This document shows positions 45,344 through 55,708 of a DNA stretch of 64,000 bases, piece by piece. Where the stretch lies: the NCBI GenBank assembly GCA_000349905.1, contig KB722736.1:990536-1054535 (forward strand). Direction: 5' to 3'. The notes under the pieces are model-generated. The model was not told the DNA's origin and did not search any database. It saw only the letters and a list, made by a program, of their open reading frames with translations. Within the stretch, counting starts at the first letter, position 1, and each line of letters starts with the position of its first letter. The stretch comes from Volvariella volvacea V23. Taxonomy: Eukaryota > Basidiomycota > Agaricomycetes > Agaricales > Pluteaceae. The position numbers and the translations under genes are program-made.

Positions 45344-46730
45344 TTATTCTTGTCATTCATCGAACTGAGCGTCGCTCACCATCCTCCTGGGTATTTTATA
45401 GTATCCTGTCCATTCTTTTGATTTTGGTAGTCTTTTGGGTCATTTTCATCTGTACTGAGCTAACGCAATTACCAGTCTGATCTCCTTATATACCTTCGTC
45501 ATCTTCCATCCCCCATCATACTTTCGTACACATTGTCCTACTGACAGCATCTTCACTTCATCGCTGGTCTGCTCATACACCAACACTCGATACCCTTCCT
45601 CATTGGCTTATTTTTGTCCGCGCTTGCTCGCTACTCTTGTCATTAATGAGCATGCAATTTTAGCTGATGCTTTGCTGCAGACCTGTCCTATCCCTCTTTA
45701 ATGCCGTTAGTATTCGTAGTATTCATGATGGTGGAGTATTGACTGTCAGGCGTATGACCGAGGTGTACGCCTTTCGGTTTCACCATGTTGACGTGCTATT
45801 GTGTGCAATTCGTCGGAGGTAGTTGATTGCCTATAAGAATGACGGTTTGGAAGATAATCATGGGTGCAGTACGTCATCCCAGCAAAACCAGCAAGGGAGA
45901 CGTCATTTGGAGGATTTGCTGTATTCACCTATCAACGTGACACTCTGACCTGTAAGTCTTGGCATCATCGCCAATCAGACTGTACCCCGAACGGGACCGT
46001 ACATGGTCACCCTGAAACCTCCTGCAACCTGGGTCTCTGGTCCATATTCCCCATTTGATGCGCTGAGTGGGCGGTGCTGGAGGGACGTCAAGCCCGCATT
46101 CTACGGGCGGTAAGAGAATACGCGTTTGATTCGCCGTTCGTGGACCACGGCGAAACTTCCCTAGGTTTCGCCTTCTCGAGAGCAGTTTCTTGGCTGATGG
46201 GCTATATGCCCTCCCTCAGCAAACCTGATGGTTTCGATAGGATACATAGCGTTCATCAGCGCTCAAATGGAAAAATGCATCATGCGTCCTTCTATCACTC
46301 GAATCCGATCGTTAGTAGTGTTGTACTTTTGTCACGATTTCACAGGATAAGCTGATGAGATGCAACAAATTTACGATAAGTGACGAGTGCCGTCTCTTGG
46401 GAGGGGTGGGGAGATCCGTGGGCCCGGACCCACTACAACGCTTTCAGTCAGCTGTGCTCCATTCAATGTCTTGACATGCAGGGCGAAAATGGCATATAGT
46501 AATGCAGGTGGACACATGCATAACACAACGCCTCTGAGATCCGTTCTTGGTAAGGTGCGGCGACAAGGTGAATGATGTTTTAATCTTATATTGAAGGATA
46601 CGTACATTAGACATAGGAATTACACAAGATGCGTGTTGATAGCATGGAATATACATCCCACAAATGTCCGTGCAAGGTATCACAACGAGCGCAACTACGG
46701 AAAATGCAGCAATCAAGAGGTCTACAGACT
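45344..46730. other. Gene-poor region after the gap
   Basis: 1387 bp with no frame that matches a family on either strand and no visible repeat. Because of the neighbouring gap, an exon lost from the assembly cannot be excluded. It lies downstream of the protease array, so an array remnant might be expected here, but I see no HExxH motif. Confidence 0.4.
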
Positions 46731-47905
46731 TTAAACAGCGAGTTCTCGGAAAACTCGAAGTTGATTTTGCAGACGGTCGATTTGGCCCTTAGTAAAGCCC
46801 GTCATGCAAGAGTCGTCAGAGTAGTCCATGAAGTTTTCTGTTGAGGGAATATTGTGTTATTTAACCACCCCGCAAGCAATCATTGCATGACGGGGTATAC
46901 TCACGAACTGGGTCGGGTCCTCCACCGGGGCAAGTGTCACGTCCGATCGGGCAACCGTATGCCGGTTCAGCCTCAGGTGCAGTATCGCTAACATCATCGC
47001 CGCCATCACAGCCGTCCTGGAATGTATGGTACAAGCCGACCCAATGTCCAGCCTCATGGGTCAAGGTACGACCACCATTGTATGGCTCGTAGGATCCACC
47101 CGGCAGCGTGGTATGGCGCAAGACGATGCCGTCGTTTGCTTGATCAGAGTCAAAGTCAGCGGGGAAGGCAGCCCAGCCAAGCAAGCCCGTGCTCTCGAGT
47201 CTGGGGAGTAAATGAGTCACAACATTCTGTGGCCATCAACTAAAGTACCTACCCAACTGTATAAACATTCAGGGTGCCCGGACCCCCTCTTCTGAATCTC
47301 TTCTTCATTGCCTTTTCTAGGGGACTGGTGAAAGATATAAGGTATGGTGACTAGTAGCAGCAAGTGACCAACCTGTCAATATCCATATCTGCGAACCATG
47401 TAGGTTGAATGATACGAGTAGTCTTGATGTGTTTGAAGATGACGTGCGTCTGATTAAAGTCCTCGTTTAGAACACGCATCTGTTCCCTGATTTGCTGGTG
47501 ACTACGGGAAACGATGAGGATCCAGGTGATCATGAAAGGAAACATCATCTTACGGAAGCCAGCCACCCTCAAGAGTGCGATTTGCGGCGACGACAAACCA
47601 GTAGACGTCGATCTGAGTGGGTTCGCTGTCGGGATCATTGAACATGGAGGGTGGGGTGCGGAAGGTGCGGAAAATGCTTTCGACATTGCGCTGGTGTTCT
47701 GGTGAGATGTGTGTACCACAATCACGTCTACGAAATAAAAGATAAAATCGAAGTAGGGATCAAGCTAAGCAACGACCATCGATGATAACTACATTTACTC
47801 TTACCCTCCTCTTCTGTCGTCCAATGTTGTGTTCCTTCTATAGTTAGGTAAGGCGGCCACCAATGTAGCCCCTGTCAAGAAGGTGAAAAATGCGAAAAGC
47901 TTCAT
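46731..47905 (-). CDS. Secreted M43-type metalloprotease A, 292 aa
   Basis: Six exons: 47805-47905, 47554-47727, 47373-47501, 47253-47324, 46905-47200 and 46731-46837. Signal peptide MKLFAFFTFLTGATLVAALP, then CGTHISPEH and YWFVVAANRTLEGGWLP, then the catalytic HEAGHWVGLYH at residues 207-217 (zinc ligands His207, His211, His217, catalytic Glu208), Cys-rich GCPIGRDTCPGGG, and the Met-turn NFMDYSDD. This is the metzincin layout of the M43B (Mep1-like) family, enzymes that degrade protein outside the cell. First exon 101 bp and intron phases 2-2-2-2-1 are shared with its neighbours. A TTTAAAAG element about 90 bp upstream may be its TATA box. Confidence 0.88.
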
Positions 47906-48458
47906 CTGTGAAATAACACAGGGAAAATGGGGCTGAGGAAAGTAAAGGACAGGAAGAGATGGAATGAAAGCCCACTCATTCCGTCTCTCGCTTTTAAAGC
48001 TAATGGGCGCGCTACCCACCTGATTTCATCACGATAGGTCCCGGGCAACCCTGCATCGTGGCCAATATTCAGATTCATCAACCGCACTGCCTGAGTTCAG
48101 CCTCAGGGTATTCAATGGGCATTCCGGCATTGCTAGCTGTTTCGGCCTTTCTGGCTATGGTCTTGGCACCTTCCCGTTGATGGGGGCTGCCTTGAGGCAG
48201 TGTGAGGCTTTTGTTTGGGCGTCCTTGCATAACTACCATAACCCCGAAAGCAGCGTCACTCGACTGCAGGAATAAGCACGGGATTTAGCTGCATAGCCAA
48301 TATCAAGTGTATTCTGTACGATATTCTGGATATACTTCTGGCCAACCCAGCCAACCAAACTATGTAATTGGTCCATATCCATATAATTATATCGGGTATA
48401 TTACTTCATATGCGCGGCAATTATCCGAAGCAAGAAATAATGTTCAAAGGAGTTATTA
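47906..48458. other. Spacer, protease A promoter
   Basis: 553 bp between protease B's stop and protease A's start. It contains the promoter of A. No other gene. Confidence 0.4.
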
Positions 48459-49635
48459 CTATGAAGTTGGGACCCCAATGCCGCGATAGTATGCAATATG
48501 TGTTCGCAATCTGTCGATCTGTCCTGGAGAGAATTCAGTGAGGCATTCATCGTCGCTGTAATCCATGTAGTTGTCTACCAAAAGGAGAAGATTAGTTATG
48601 ATCCTCAACTCTCACAGGAGATAGACACGTACGGATCGCATCTGGACCGTCACCTGGGCAAGTATCTTTGTTACGTCCAATTGGACAACCCGTGGTTTCG
48701 ATGAGCTGAGGAGGGGTGTCATCCACACCATCTCCAGGTTCTTGACAACCACCTTGGAACGTGTGGTACAATCCAAGCCAATGCCCAACCTCATGCGTCA
48801 ATGTTTTCCCCAAGTCGTATGGGGCTAGAGTCCCCCCAGGCAGAGTAGTGTACCTCAAGACAATCCCATCGTCGTACGGCTTCACGGAATAGTCATGAGG
48901 GAAGGTAGCGTATCCCAACGTGTCGTCGTCCACAAACCTGCACAGGGAATTAGAGTTTCCACCAAGACTTTCGCGTGAACTCACCCAACAGTGTAAATAT
49001 TGAGTGTCGACGCATCACCCTGTCTATATTTCCTCTTCAATGAATCCTGGAGGGTGGTGTCCCTGAAAGGAGGTAAAATATAAGGAGTGCGAGCGACTGA
49101 CAAGGTATGAGACCTACACAACAGAGTGGATGATCTCATTGAACCAGACTGGGCTGATGATGCGCGTCACCAAGACACCTCTGAAGGAAAGCCTGGCATC
49201 CGCGTAATCCTCGTTCAAAACTTGGATCTGTTGAGCAAGTTGCTCTCGGCTGGTTATAGTTTCAACATGAACCGGACATGTACCAATAGAATTGGTAACT
49301 CACGGGATCCAACCACCAGCATAAGTCTCATTTGCGACGACGACGTGCCAATACACCTCAATCTCCGCTTGAGGCCAATCCTCAGGCCTCAAGTTGTTTG
49401 CTATGGGTCTAGCATTTTGCCTGAACTGCGATTCCACTCGTGCAAACTCCTCTGGTGTAATGGTTGATCCACACCCTCGTCTGGTTGTGGAGGAAGGTTA
49501 GTAACTGCAGACTTTGGCAAAGGTGCTGGCTTACCCTGGTCTTCGTCCCGCCAACGTGTGGTTCGAACCGGGATGAGGCACCGCCAGTGCTAGTGATGCG
49601 CTTGCCAGCAGCGACAAAGCCTTTCCGAGCTTCAT
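48459..49635 (-). CDS. Secreted M43-type metalloprotease B, 302 aa
   Basis: Six exons: 49535-49635, 49304-49480, 49118-49249, 48985-49062, 48633-48937 and 48459-48574. Signal peptide KLGKALSLLASASLALAVP, Cys-Gly-Ser start, VYWHVVVANETYAGGWIP, catalytic [11 protein letters not shown] at residues 211-221, GCPIGRNKDTCPGDG and the Met-turn NYMDYSDD (Tyr where the others have Phe). All zinc and catalytic residues are present. Extracellular endoprotease is expected. A good TATA box lies about 60 bp upstream. The exon 3 donor is GTAGGT chosen to keep phase 2, as in the other copies. Confidence 0.88.
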
Positions 49636-50200
49636 TGGTACAAGGTGGTGGAGGTTAGAAATATGGTGATGGCAAGGGCACCAGGCCCAAAATCTTTATA
49701 TGACAAGTATTAGCAACCGCATTTGTTCCGTTGACAATGGAGGCCAAGCCACAAGCCACAGGTGATGGCCCTATTTCCGGCATCAGGGAATGGCACTGCC
49801 AACTCATGTGCTGTCAACGATCGTCAAGCCTGCTTGGGCCTGCACGCCGCAACCTTGACTCTTGCGCTTGAGTGCTTGATTCTGACGAAGTGTGGTTAAT
49901 AGTCGCACTGTGGGCACTCACTTCATTTCTGCAGACACGGCTGAACGCACATCGGCCGGAAAATTCACGATCATCGATTGCCATTTCCGGCAATTGGTGA
50001 TTGATGGGCGCTCACTCTGCACGGCACCGCAGCGCTCGTGCCGCAACCGGAGTCAAGGACCAACACACCACTGGCACGCTTCTTGAAGACATCTTGGCTT
50101 CTCTGCCAGAATATTATACTTCATAATAAAAAATGCATCACAGCACTGTCCAGCACATAGTACAAGGTCGATGGGGACCTGCCCTCATTACTCTACTGGA
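49636..50200. other. Spacer, protease B promoter
   Basis: 565 bp between protease C's stop and protease B's start. TATAAAG (on the minus strand) lies close to B. No other gene seen. Confidence 0.45.
49694..49700 (-). promoter_or_regulatory. TATA box of protease B
   Basis: CTTTATA on the plus strand, TATAAAG on the coding strand, 58 bp before the start codon. Confidence 0.45.
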
Positions 50201-51397
50201 TTAAGCGTCAATTCCACGGTAATATGCTATTTGCTCTCTCAAGCGCTGGACCTGGCCAGGTGTAAGCTCGGTCAGGCAAGTATCGTCGCTCCAGTCCATA
50301 AAATTATCTGTCAAAATGAAGCATCAGTCGTATCAATTTACATGGCAACATGGCGGCTTCACGTATAGGGTCTGGTCCACCGCCAGGGCATGTATCTTTA
50401 TTCTGTCCTACAGGACAGCCTGCAGTTGACTCTCCTTGAGGTGGTGTGTCGTCTACACGATCGCCAGGACCATCGCAACCCCCTTGGAAGGTATGGTAGA
50501 GGCCAAGCCAATGGCCAACTTCATGCGTGAGGGTCCGTCCCAAATTGTAGGGGGCAGCAGCCCCTCCAGGCGTAGTAGAATACTTCAGCACGACTCCGTC
50601 ATTCAACGGCTCAGACTCGTACTGATGGGGAAAAGTAGCATATCCCAAGAGTGAGTCTTGCAAAAACCTAAACATGGAGCTGTCAGGACCCTCTCATGAG
50701 CCCACCAACAGCCCAACGCACCCTACAGTATATATATTCAAAGTGCGGGGACCTCCCTTACGGTATTTCCGCTTCATTTCATCTTGAAGTCTACTATCCC
50801 TGTAGGAGGTGACGCAAAATTCACAAAATTGGAAAATGTCGTGAACATAGGCAAGTAACATACTCTGATGAATATCCTATGTCGCTGAACCAAACGGGAT
50901 GGATGATTCTAGTGACGAGGATGCCCGTGAATGTGAGTTCAGCGAGAGCAAAATCCTGGTTTAGAACCAGCATTTGTTTCGCGATTTGTTCCCGTCTGCA
51001 GCCACCAGTTAGGGGTTGGTTTAGACGAACAGGTATACTGACGGAATCCATCCACCCTCATAGGTGTCATTAGCTACGACAACATTCCAGTAAACCTCTA
51101 TTTCTGCCGGGGCAAATGATCCTGGGGATGTCAATGTGTGCGTCGTCGAACCGTTTACGAATGGTTTGGCATTTTGCCTGAATGCCCTCTCAGCTGCTTC
51201 TATTTCATCCTGCATGACGAACGAGCCACACCCACGCCTAAGTTCAAAAAATCGTACAAGTTATGAAACATTCCGATGCAAAACGGCTGGACCTACCCTT
51301 GTGGACTTTGTGTGAAGCCTGGTCTCCAAATAGGGGGTGAGAGTGCCAAAGCCGACAGTATACAGGCCAAAAAATACAGAGCCTGAGCCAACTGCAT
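50201..51397 (-). CDS. Secreted M43-type metalloprotease C, 305 aa
   Basis: Six exons: 51297-51397, 51043-51237, 50864-50995, 50722-50799, 50363-50667 and 50201-50307. Signal peptide QLAQALYFLACILSALALS, then CGSFVMQDE, YWNVVVANDTYEGGWIP, catalytic [11 protein letters not shown] at residues 217-227, GCPVGQNKDTCPGGG and Met-turn NFMDWSDD. The Tyr after Met-Asp is replaced by Trp in the Met-turn, a conservative change for this position; all ligands are intact. Phase pattern and the 101-bp first exon match copies A, B and D. Confidence 0.88.
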
Positions 51398-51737
51398 GCC
51401 AGTCTTTACGAAGAGGAAGTATATTGCAGCGGAGCGGCTTGCAGAAGATGCTAAATAGTAGGGATGACACGCCTTCCGTGGCTGTCAGTCATTCATTACA
51501 TTATTCAACGCGTCAGGGTCTATGTCAACTTCGGCTCACTGTTGTTCTGCAGAGGTGCCTGGTTTTCGTGCGGGTGCAAGGACGATTGGCTGGCGATCGT
51601 CACATGGTTCGTGCTCGGAGAGGGATGCCCATGTCAGAAGTAGCATATATTATAGTAAAAGGGGTGCGAGTACAGACACAACATAATTACAAACCAGGTC
51701 CCGTTGATAAGAAAACACACCACATAGGCACTTGTAC
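51398..51737. other. Spacer, protease C promoter
   Basis: 340 bp between protease D's stop and protease C's start, the shortest spacer in the array. No other gene seen. Confidence 0.4.
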
Positions 51738-52940
51738 TTAGCCACTCTCTGGGATGCCAATACCACGGTAACTTGCAAGCTGCATGCGCATACGCTGTAT
51801 CTGACCAGGTGTAAATTCGCGCATACAATCCTCGTCACTATAGTCCATAAAGTTATCTACTCGGCCCCTATAAGTATCCTCTCTGGATGTGAAATTTCGT
51901 GACTCACGGATGGGGTCTGGCCCACCACCTAGGCAGGTGTCTCGTCCTGTTGGGCATCCCGTCGTTTGCAAGCGTTGAGGAGGGGTATCATCGACATAGT
52001 CTCCGGGGGCAAAGCATCCGCCTTCAAACGTGTGATATAGGCCAACCCAGTGGCCAACTTCATGCGTAAGCACCCTTCCCAAGAAACGAGAGGAAACGCC
52101 AGGGATGGCAGTATACAGCAGTACAACGCCGTCATCCCAAGGGGTATCAGCGTAGGATACGGGGAATGTTGAATATCCTAGGACTCGTCCGTCATCGGTA
52201 TTGTCGTTAGAGAATCTTAAGCACCCATTAGCTGCACAAGGTTGAAAACAAGTAAATTCGTACCCAACAGTGTATATGTTCAACGTCTCGGGGCCTCCCA
52301 CCCGATATTTATATTTCAGCGAGTCTTGAAGCTGAATATGTTGCTGGCTTGAAGAGTTTGTGTTATATAGATCGTCCATATACATGAAGACCGCTGACAC
52401 CCACGTTTCAGGGAACCCTCTTATTTCATTGAACCACACCTCATTGATAATTCGGGTGACTAGTCTACCCCTAAAGGATATTCCAGATTGCGCAAAATCC
52501 TCGTTCAAAACGTTCATTTGCACAGCAATCTGCTCCGGCCTGAACGACGGTGGCCACTATTGAACGTCGGCCAACATTTCATCGTCATTGAGCACTCACG
52601 TAATCCAACCTCCCCGATACGTCTCATTCGCAACGACGACGTGCCAATATACCTCGATTTCTACTGGCGGCCAATCTGTTGGCGTTGGAGGGGGTGCTAT
52701 AGCTTCAACTGCACCCGGTTTCAAGACTCTCAAGTTCTGTTCTGCGCGCTCCATCACTTCTGGGGTTATTACTGAACCGCATTTCCCTCTGCACAGACGG
52801 ATTCAATTGTTATCCCAAGCGCTCGTGGTGTGCACCTACAATGAACGTGCTGCGGTGGATGTGGAATTTGTGGTTCCTGTTACGATATTGATTGCGATGG
52901 TAGTCTGGATAAGCCAAAGGAGGGTAAATGGCAATCTCAT
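51738..52940 (-). CDS. Secreted M43-type metalloprotease D, 307 aa, three in-frame introns
   Basis: Six exons: 52840-52940, 52600-52788, 52401-52539, 52264-52331, 51908-52215 and 51738-51856. Signal peptide RLPFTLLWLIQTTIAINIV, CGSVITPE, VYWHVVVANETYRGGWIT, catalytic HEVGHWVGLYH at residues 217-227, GCPTGRDTCLGGG and Met-turn NFMDYSDE. The last three introns (69, 48 and 51 bp) are multiples of three and have no stop codon, so the 3' part of the gene also reads as one open frame without splicing. Sibling alignment supports splicing of the 48- and 51-bp introns. The 69-bp intron is less sure: its phase is 0 where the siblings have phase 2. Confidence 0.82.
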
Positions 52941-53341
52941 GGGGTGTAGAGCCAAGAAGAAAACCGGAGACCGTGGGGGGGATAAATAGTAGTGTCAATG
53001 AGAGAGAAATGCATCAGCCGTCCTCCACCAGAGGCAGCACATTCTGTTGGCTTGGCATAGGCACGGTAACTTACAAAGGGCTTGGGCCTCCGGTCTTTGC
53101 CGCTCAGGTGTGTTGTTAATTTTGAACGTCCACAACGTCAAAAACAGTTGACATGCACGTGGAGGCAGCGGCACCTGTGCGGCCCATCCGAGCCCCGTCC
53201 AACGAGTTGAAGTTATCTCGAATGTGCCTTCACTCTTACCAACGGACCTCGTTGCGACTATTCATAAATAAACAATATAATATTAAATAGATAAGGATGG
53301 GACTATTTTGCATTATCCTGCTGCTACTGAATAGGTCAAGA
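52941..53341. other. Spacer, protease D promoter
   Basis: 401 bp between protease E's stop and protease D's start. On the minus strand TATTTATCC lies about 45 bp before D. No other gene seen. Confidence 0.4.
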
Positions 53342-54530
53342 CTAGGCAGCAACACCACGGAATGCCCTAATATGCTGTCTGGCACGTTGAGCTTGGCCGG
53401 GTGTGAAGCGGGTCATACAGGCGTCGAAGGAGTAATCCATGAAATTATCTGGGCGCAGTAAGCCTCCAATAATTATGACTATATATAAACTCACCAATGG
53501 GATCAAGACCAGGGAGGTTTGGGCACGTATCGCGGCCAACTGGGCAGCCTTCTGCAGGGATATCCTCAGCAGGGGTGTCATCAACGCTGTCACCACCATT
53601 GCAACCACCCTGTGTCATGCCATGAATACACGAGTGTGTGAAGGGTAAAAATGTGCAACACACCTGGAAGGTATGCAGAAGCCCAAGCCAATGGCCAACC
53701 TCATGGACCAAAGTCTTTCCTTGGTTATAATTCGTGGCATCACCGCCAGGTAGCGACGAATATACGAGCACGACTCCGTCAAGGGTTGGAGCATTACTAT
53801 AATCCCATGGGAAGGTGGCATAGCCAAGAAGACCTTCTCCTGTGCCGCGCCTAAAACTATATTTCGAGACGTTAATCCAAGCCTCACCGAGGCCAATTGA
53901 TGGCATACCCGACACTGTAAACATTTAGATCGGCAGGTCCACCTTGACGAAGGGTAGACTTCATATCCTGTTCGAGTCGACTGTACCGAGTGGGTCAATT
54001 TAGCCCCACCAAACATGGGTGGCCTTACCTATCTGGACCAGCTTCCTCAAACCAAGTGGCGTTGGTGGTCCTTGTTACCTGGGCTAGATTCCATCCCAAA
54101 CCTGTACTCCCAAAGGAGTCGTTGAGTACGTCTATCTGGGCATTTATTTGTGAATTTCTGATAGCGAAACCGATAAATCAGGTGGCCGAATAGTTGGGAG
54201 GGTATGTCAATACGAACGGGATGAAGCCCCCTTCACGGGTGTTATTTGCAGAAATGATGTGCCAGTATACGTTAAACGTTACGTTGGTGGGTTGAGGACG
54301 GAATAAATGCGCTGGTACAATGACAGAGGCCAGCTTCGCCACTGCGAGCTGCACTTGTTCATCTGTGATCTGATTGGAACAACGACGGCTAAAGACACTG
54401 GTTAGTGGTAAGTTGTAGGATACTCATGGGATAATACGAACATCGTGGAGGTAGACAAAAGCTCAAAAGGAAGGGCAAACGTAGCGAGTATCAAGGAAGC
54501 AGAGAGGAGCAGCCCGAGCAAGATACGCAT
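53342..54530 (-). CDS. Secreted M43-type metalloprotease E, 291 aa
   Basis: Seven exons: 54442-54530, 54218-54388, 54029-54157, 53909-53980, 53664-53856, 53495-53609 and 53342-53448. Signal peptide [49 protein letters not shown], catalytic [11 protein letters not shown] at residues 205-215, [14 protein letters not shown] and Met-turn NFMDYSFD. It is the most divergent copy: first exon 89 bp rather than 101, an extra intron just after the zinc site, and two introns with GTTCGT donors. It may be the oldest member. Zinc ligands and catalytic Glu are intact. Confidence 0.86.
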
Positions 54531-54961
54531 TTTTTTCGAAAGAAGCGGGAGGGGAATATGTTATGGAGGGGTAGCATTATGATCGTGAGGGTTAAATACA
54601 AGAGATAACCAGGCACTGATCGCTTCATGCGAGGGAAGGGAAACCATGCATTATCGTCTTCATGCCTGCTCCACGCTACAGCAGGGTCGTCTTGGCTGCC
54701 GAGCATTAGGAGGGAGTTGCTGAGAACGGCAACGTTGCTTGAGCGTGTCTTCGAGTTGCAGATCCCAACATAGCAAGGTGACCGCGGCGCAAGGTGATTG
54801 AGAAGACGATGATAACGACACTTTATCCATTGTTCAAAGGCTTGACTAAAATATCACCAACATTGTAATCGTAAGGTCACGATCATTATGGGACATTGAC
54901 GTGATAAGTAAAGATGAAACTGTATGAGGAATCGGGTTGTACGATAATGCAATCTTGTTGA
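54531..54961. other. Spacer, protease E promoter and cofilin 3' end
   Basis: 431 bp. On the minus strand TATTTAACC lies about 65 bp before protease E. No gene seen. Confidence 0.4.
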
Positions 54962-55554
54962 TCAATAGCCCTTATTAACCTTCTCCAGGACTGATTTCCT
55001 CATTAATATACTGCTAAAAACAGACATGTCGAATACGCACCAGTCTCCCGAGTGATCTCATCGACATCAGTCGCTTGAATCTCTGCTGCAATACCAACGA
55101 GTGAACGACGCAACGCATCTCTAGACGCTGCGAACACCATCTTCTGTTTGATCTTAGCGTTGTCAGGAGACCTACCACAGGAAAAGATGCGTGGATGAGA
55201 TATGATCAAGTGATATAAGACGCAGTACAATGGATAGGGACACATACCAAGAAATAAAGAGGAGCTTATTCCTCAAACCTCCCCCCTCCTTCTCGAACTC
55301 AAAGTCATAAACTGCCCATCGGCATTGATCCTCTGGGAGATCCTTCAAGAATTGCTCCCAGTCAGTGGAAGTTTCTTTCTTTAACGTGACAATTTCCGTG
55401 AGGCTATCGTTGAGGCTATAGATGATGTATTTAGACTTCTTGCCCAGCTTGAGCTCTTGGTAATCATCTAGACACTGAGAAGATACGCCGACTCCGGAGG
55501 CCTAGATGACTGAATATTAAGAGGGCTAGGGAAAAGAGGAGGAATGCGTACCAT
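54962..55554 (-). CDS. COF1: Cofilin/ADF, 138 aa
   Basis: Four exons: 55552-55554, 55248-55501, 55041-55171 and 54962-54990. The first exon is the start codon alone; the rest begins ASGVGVSSQCLDDYQELKLG and includes KYIIYSLND, EDQCRWAVYDFEFE, LLFISWSPDNAKIKQKMVFA and SRDALRRSLVGIAAEIQATD, the long helix that binds actin. Ser at position 3 is the usual regulatory site region. Cofilin severs and depolymerises actin filaments in the cytosol and is essential in fungi. The last exon codes only VLEKVNKGY. Splitting the start codon from the body is known from other fungal cofilin genes, which supports the model. Confidence 0.95.
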
Positions 55555-55708
55555 GGTGGTAGACGATACGGAAGATGGAGGTAAAGGAAGAGATAGATAT
55601 ATCAGTGACAGTGACGATGGCTGTACTTGAATGTCGGAAATCGTGATAATTCCAAAAAAGGAAAGTCGTGTGGCCCTAACTACAACAGTCTACTATCGTC
55701 TTGATGAA

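Larger units (their letters stand above)
46731..54530 (-). repeat. Tandem array of five M43-type protease genes
   Basis: Five complete paralogs in head-to-tail order, all on the minus strand, spaced by 340-565 bp. They share the signal peptide, a Cys-Gly-(Ser/Thr) start, the HExGHWxGLxH site, the NFMD Met-turn and most intron positions and phases. Four have a first exon of exactly 101 bp. Divergence between copies is high outside the motifs, so the array is old and maintained rather than newly amplified. Confidence 0.9.

Noticed and set aside
49555..49575. GGTTCGAACC, which resembles a tRNA T-arm.
   Set aside because: It lies in the first exon of protease B, has no A box at the right distance and no acceptor stem.
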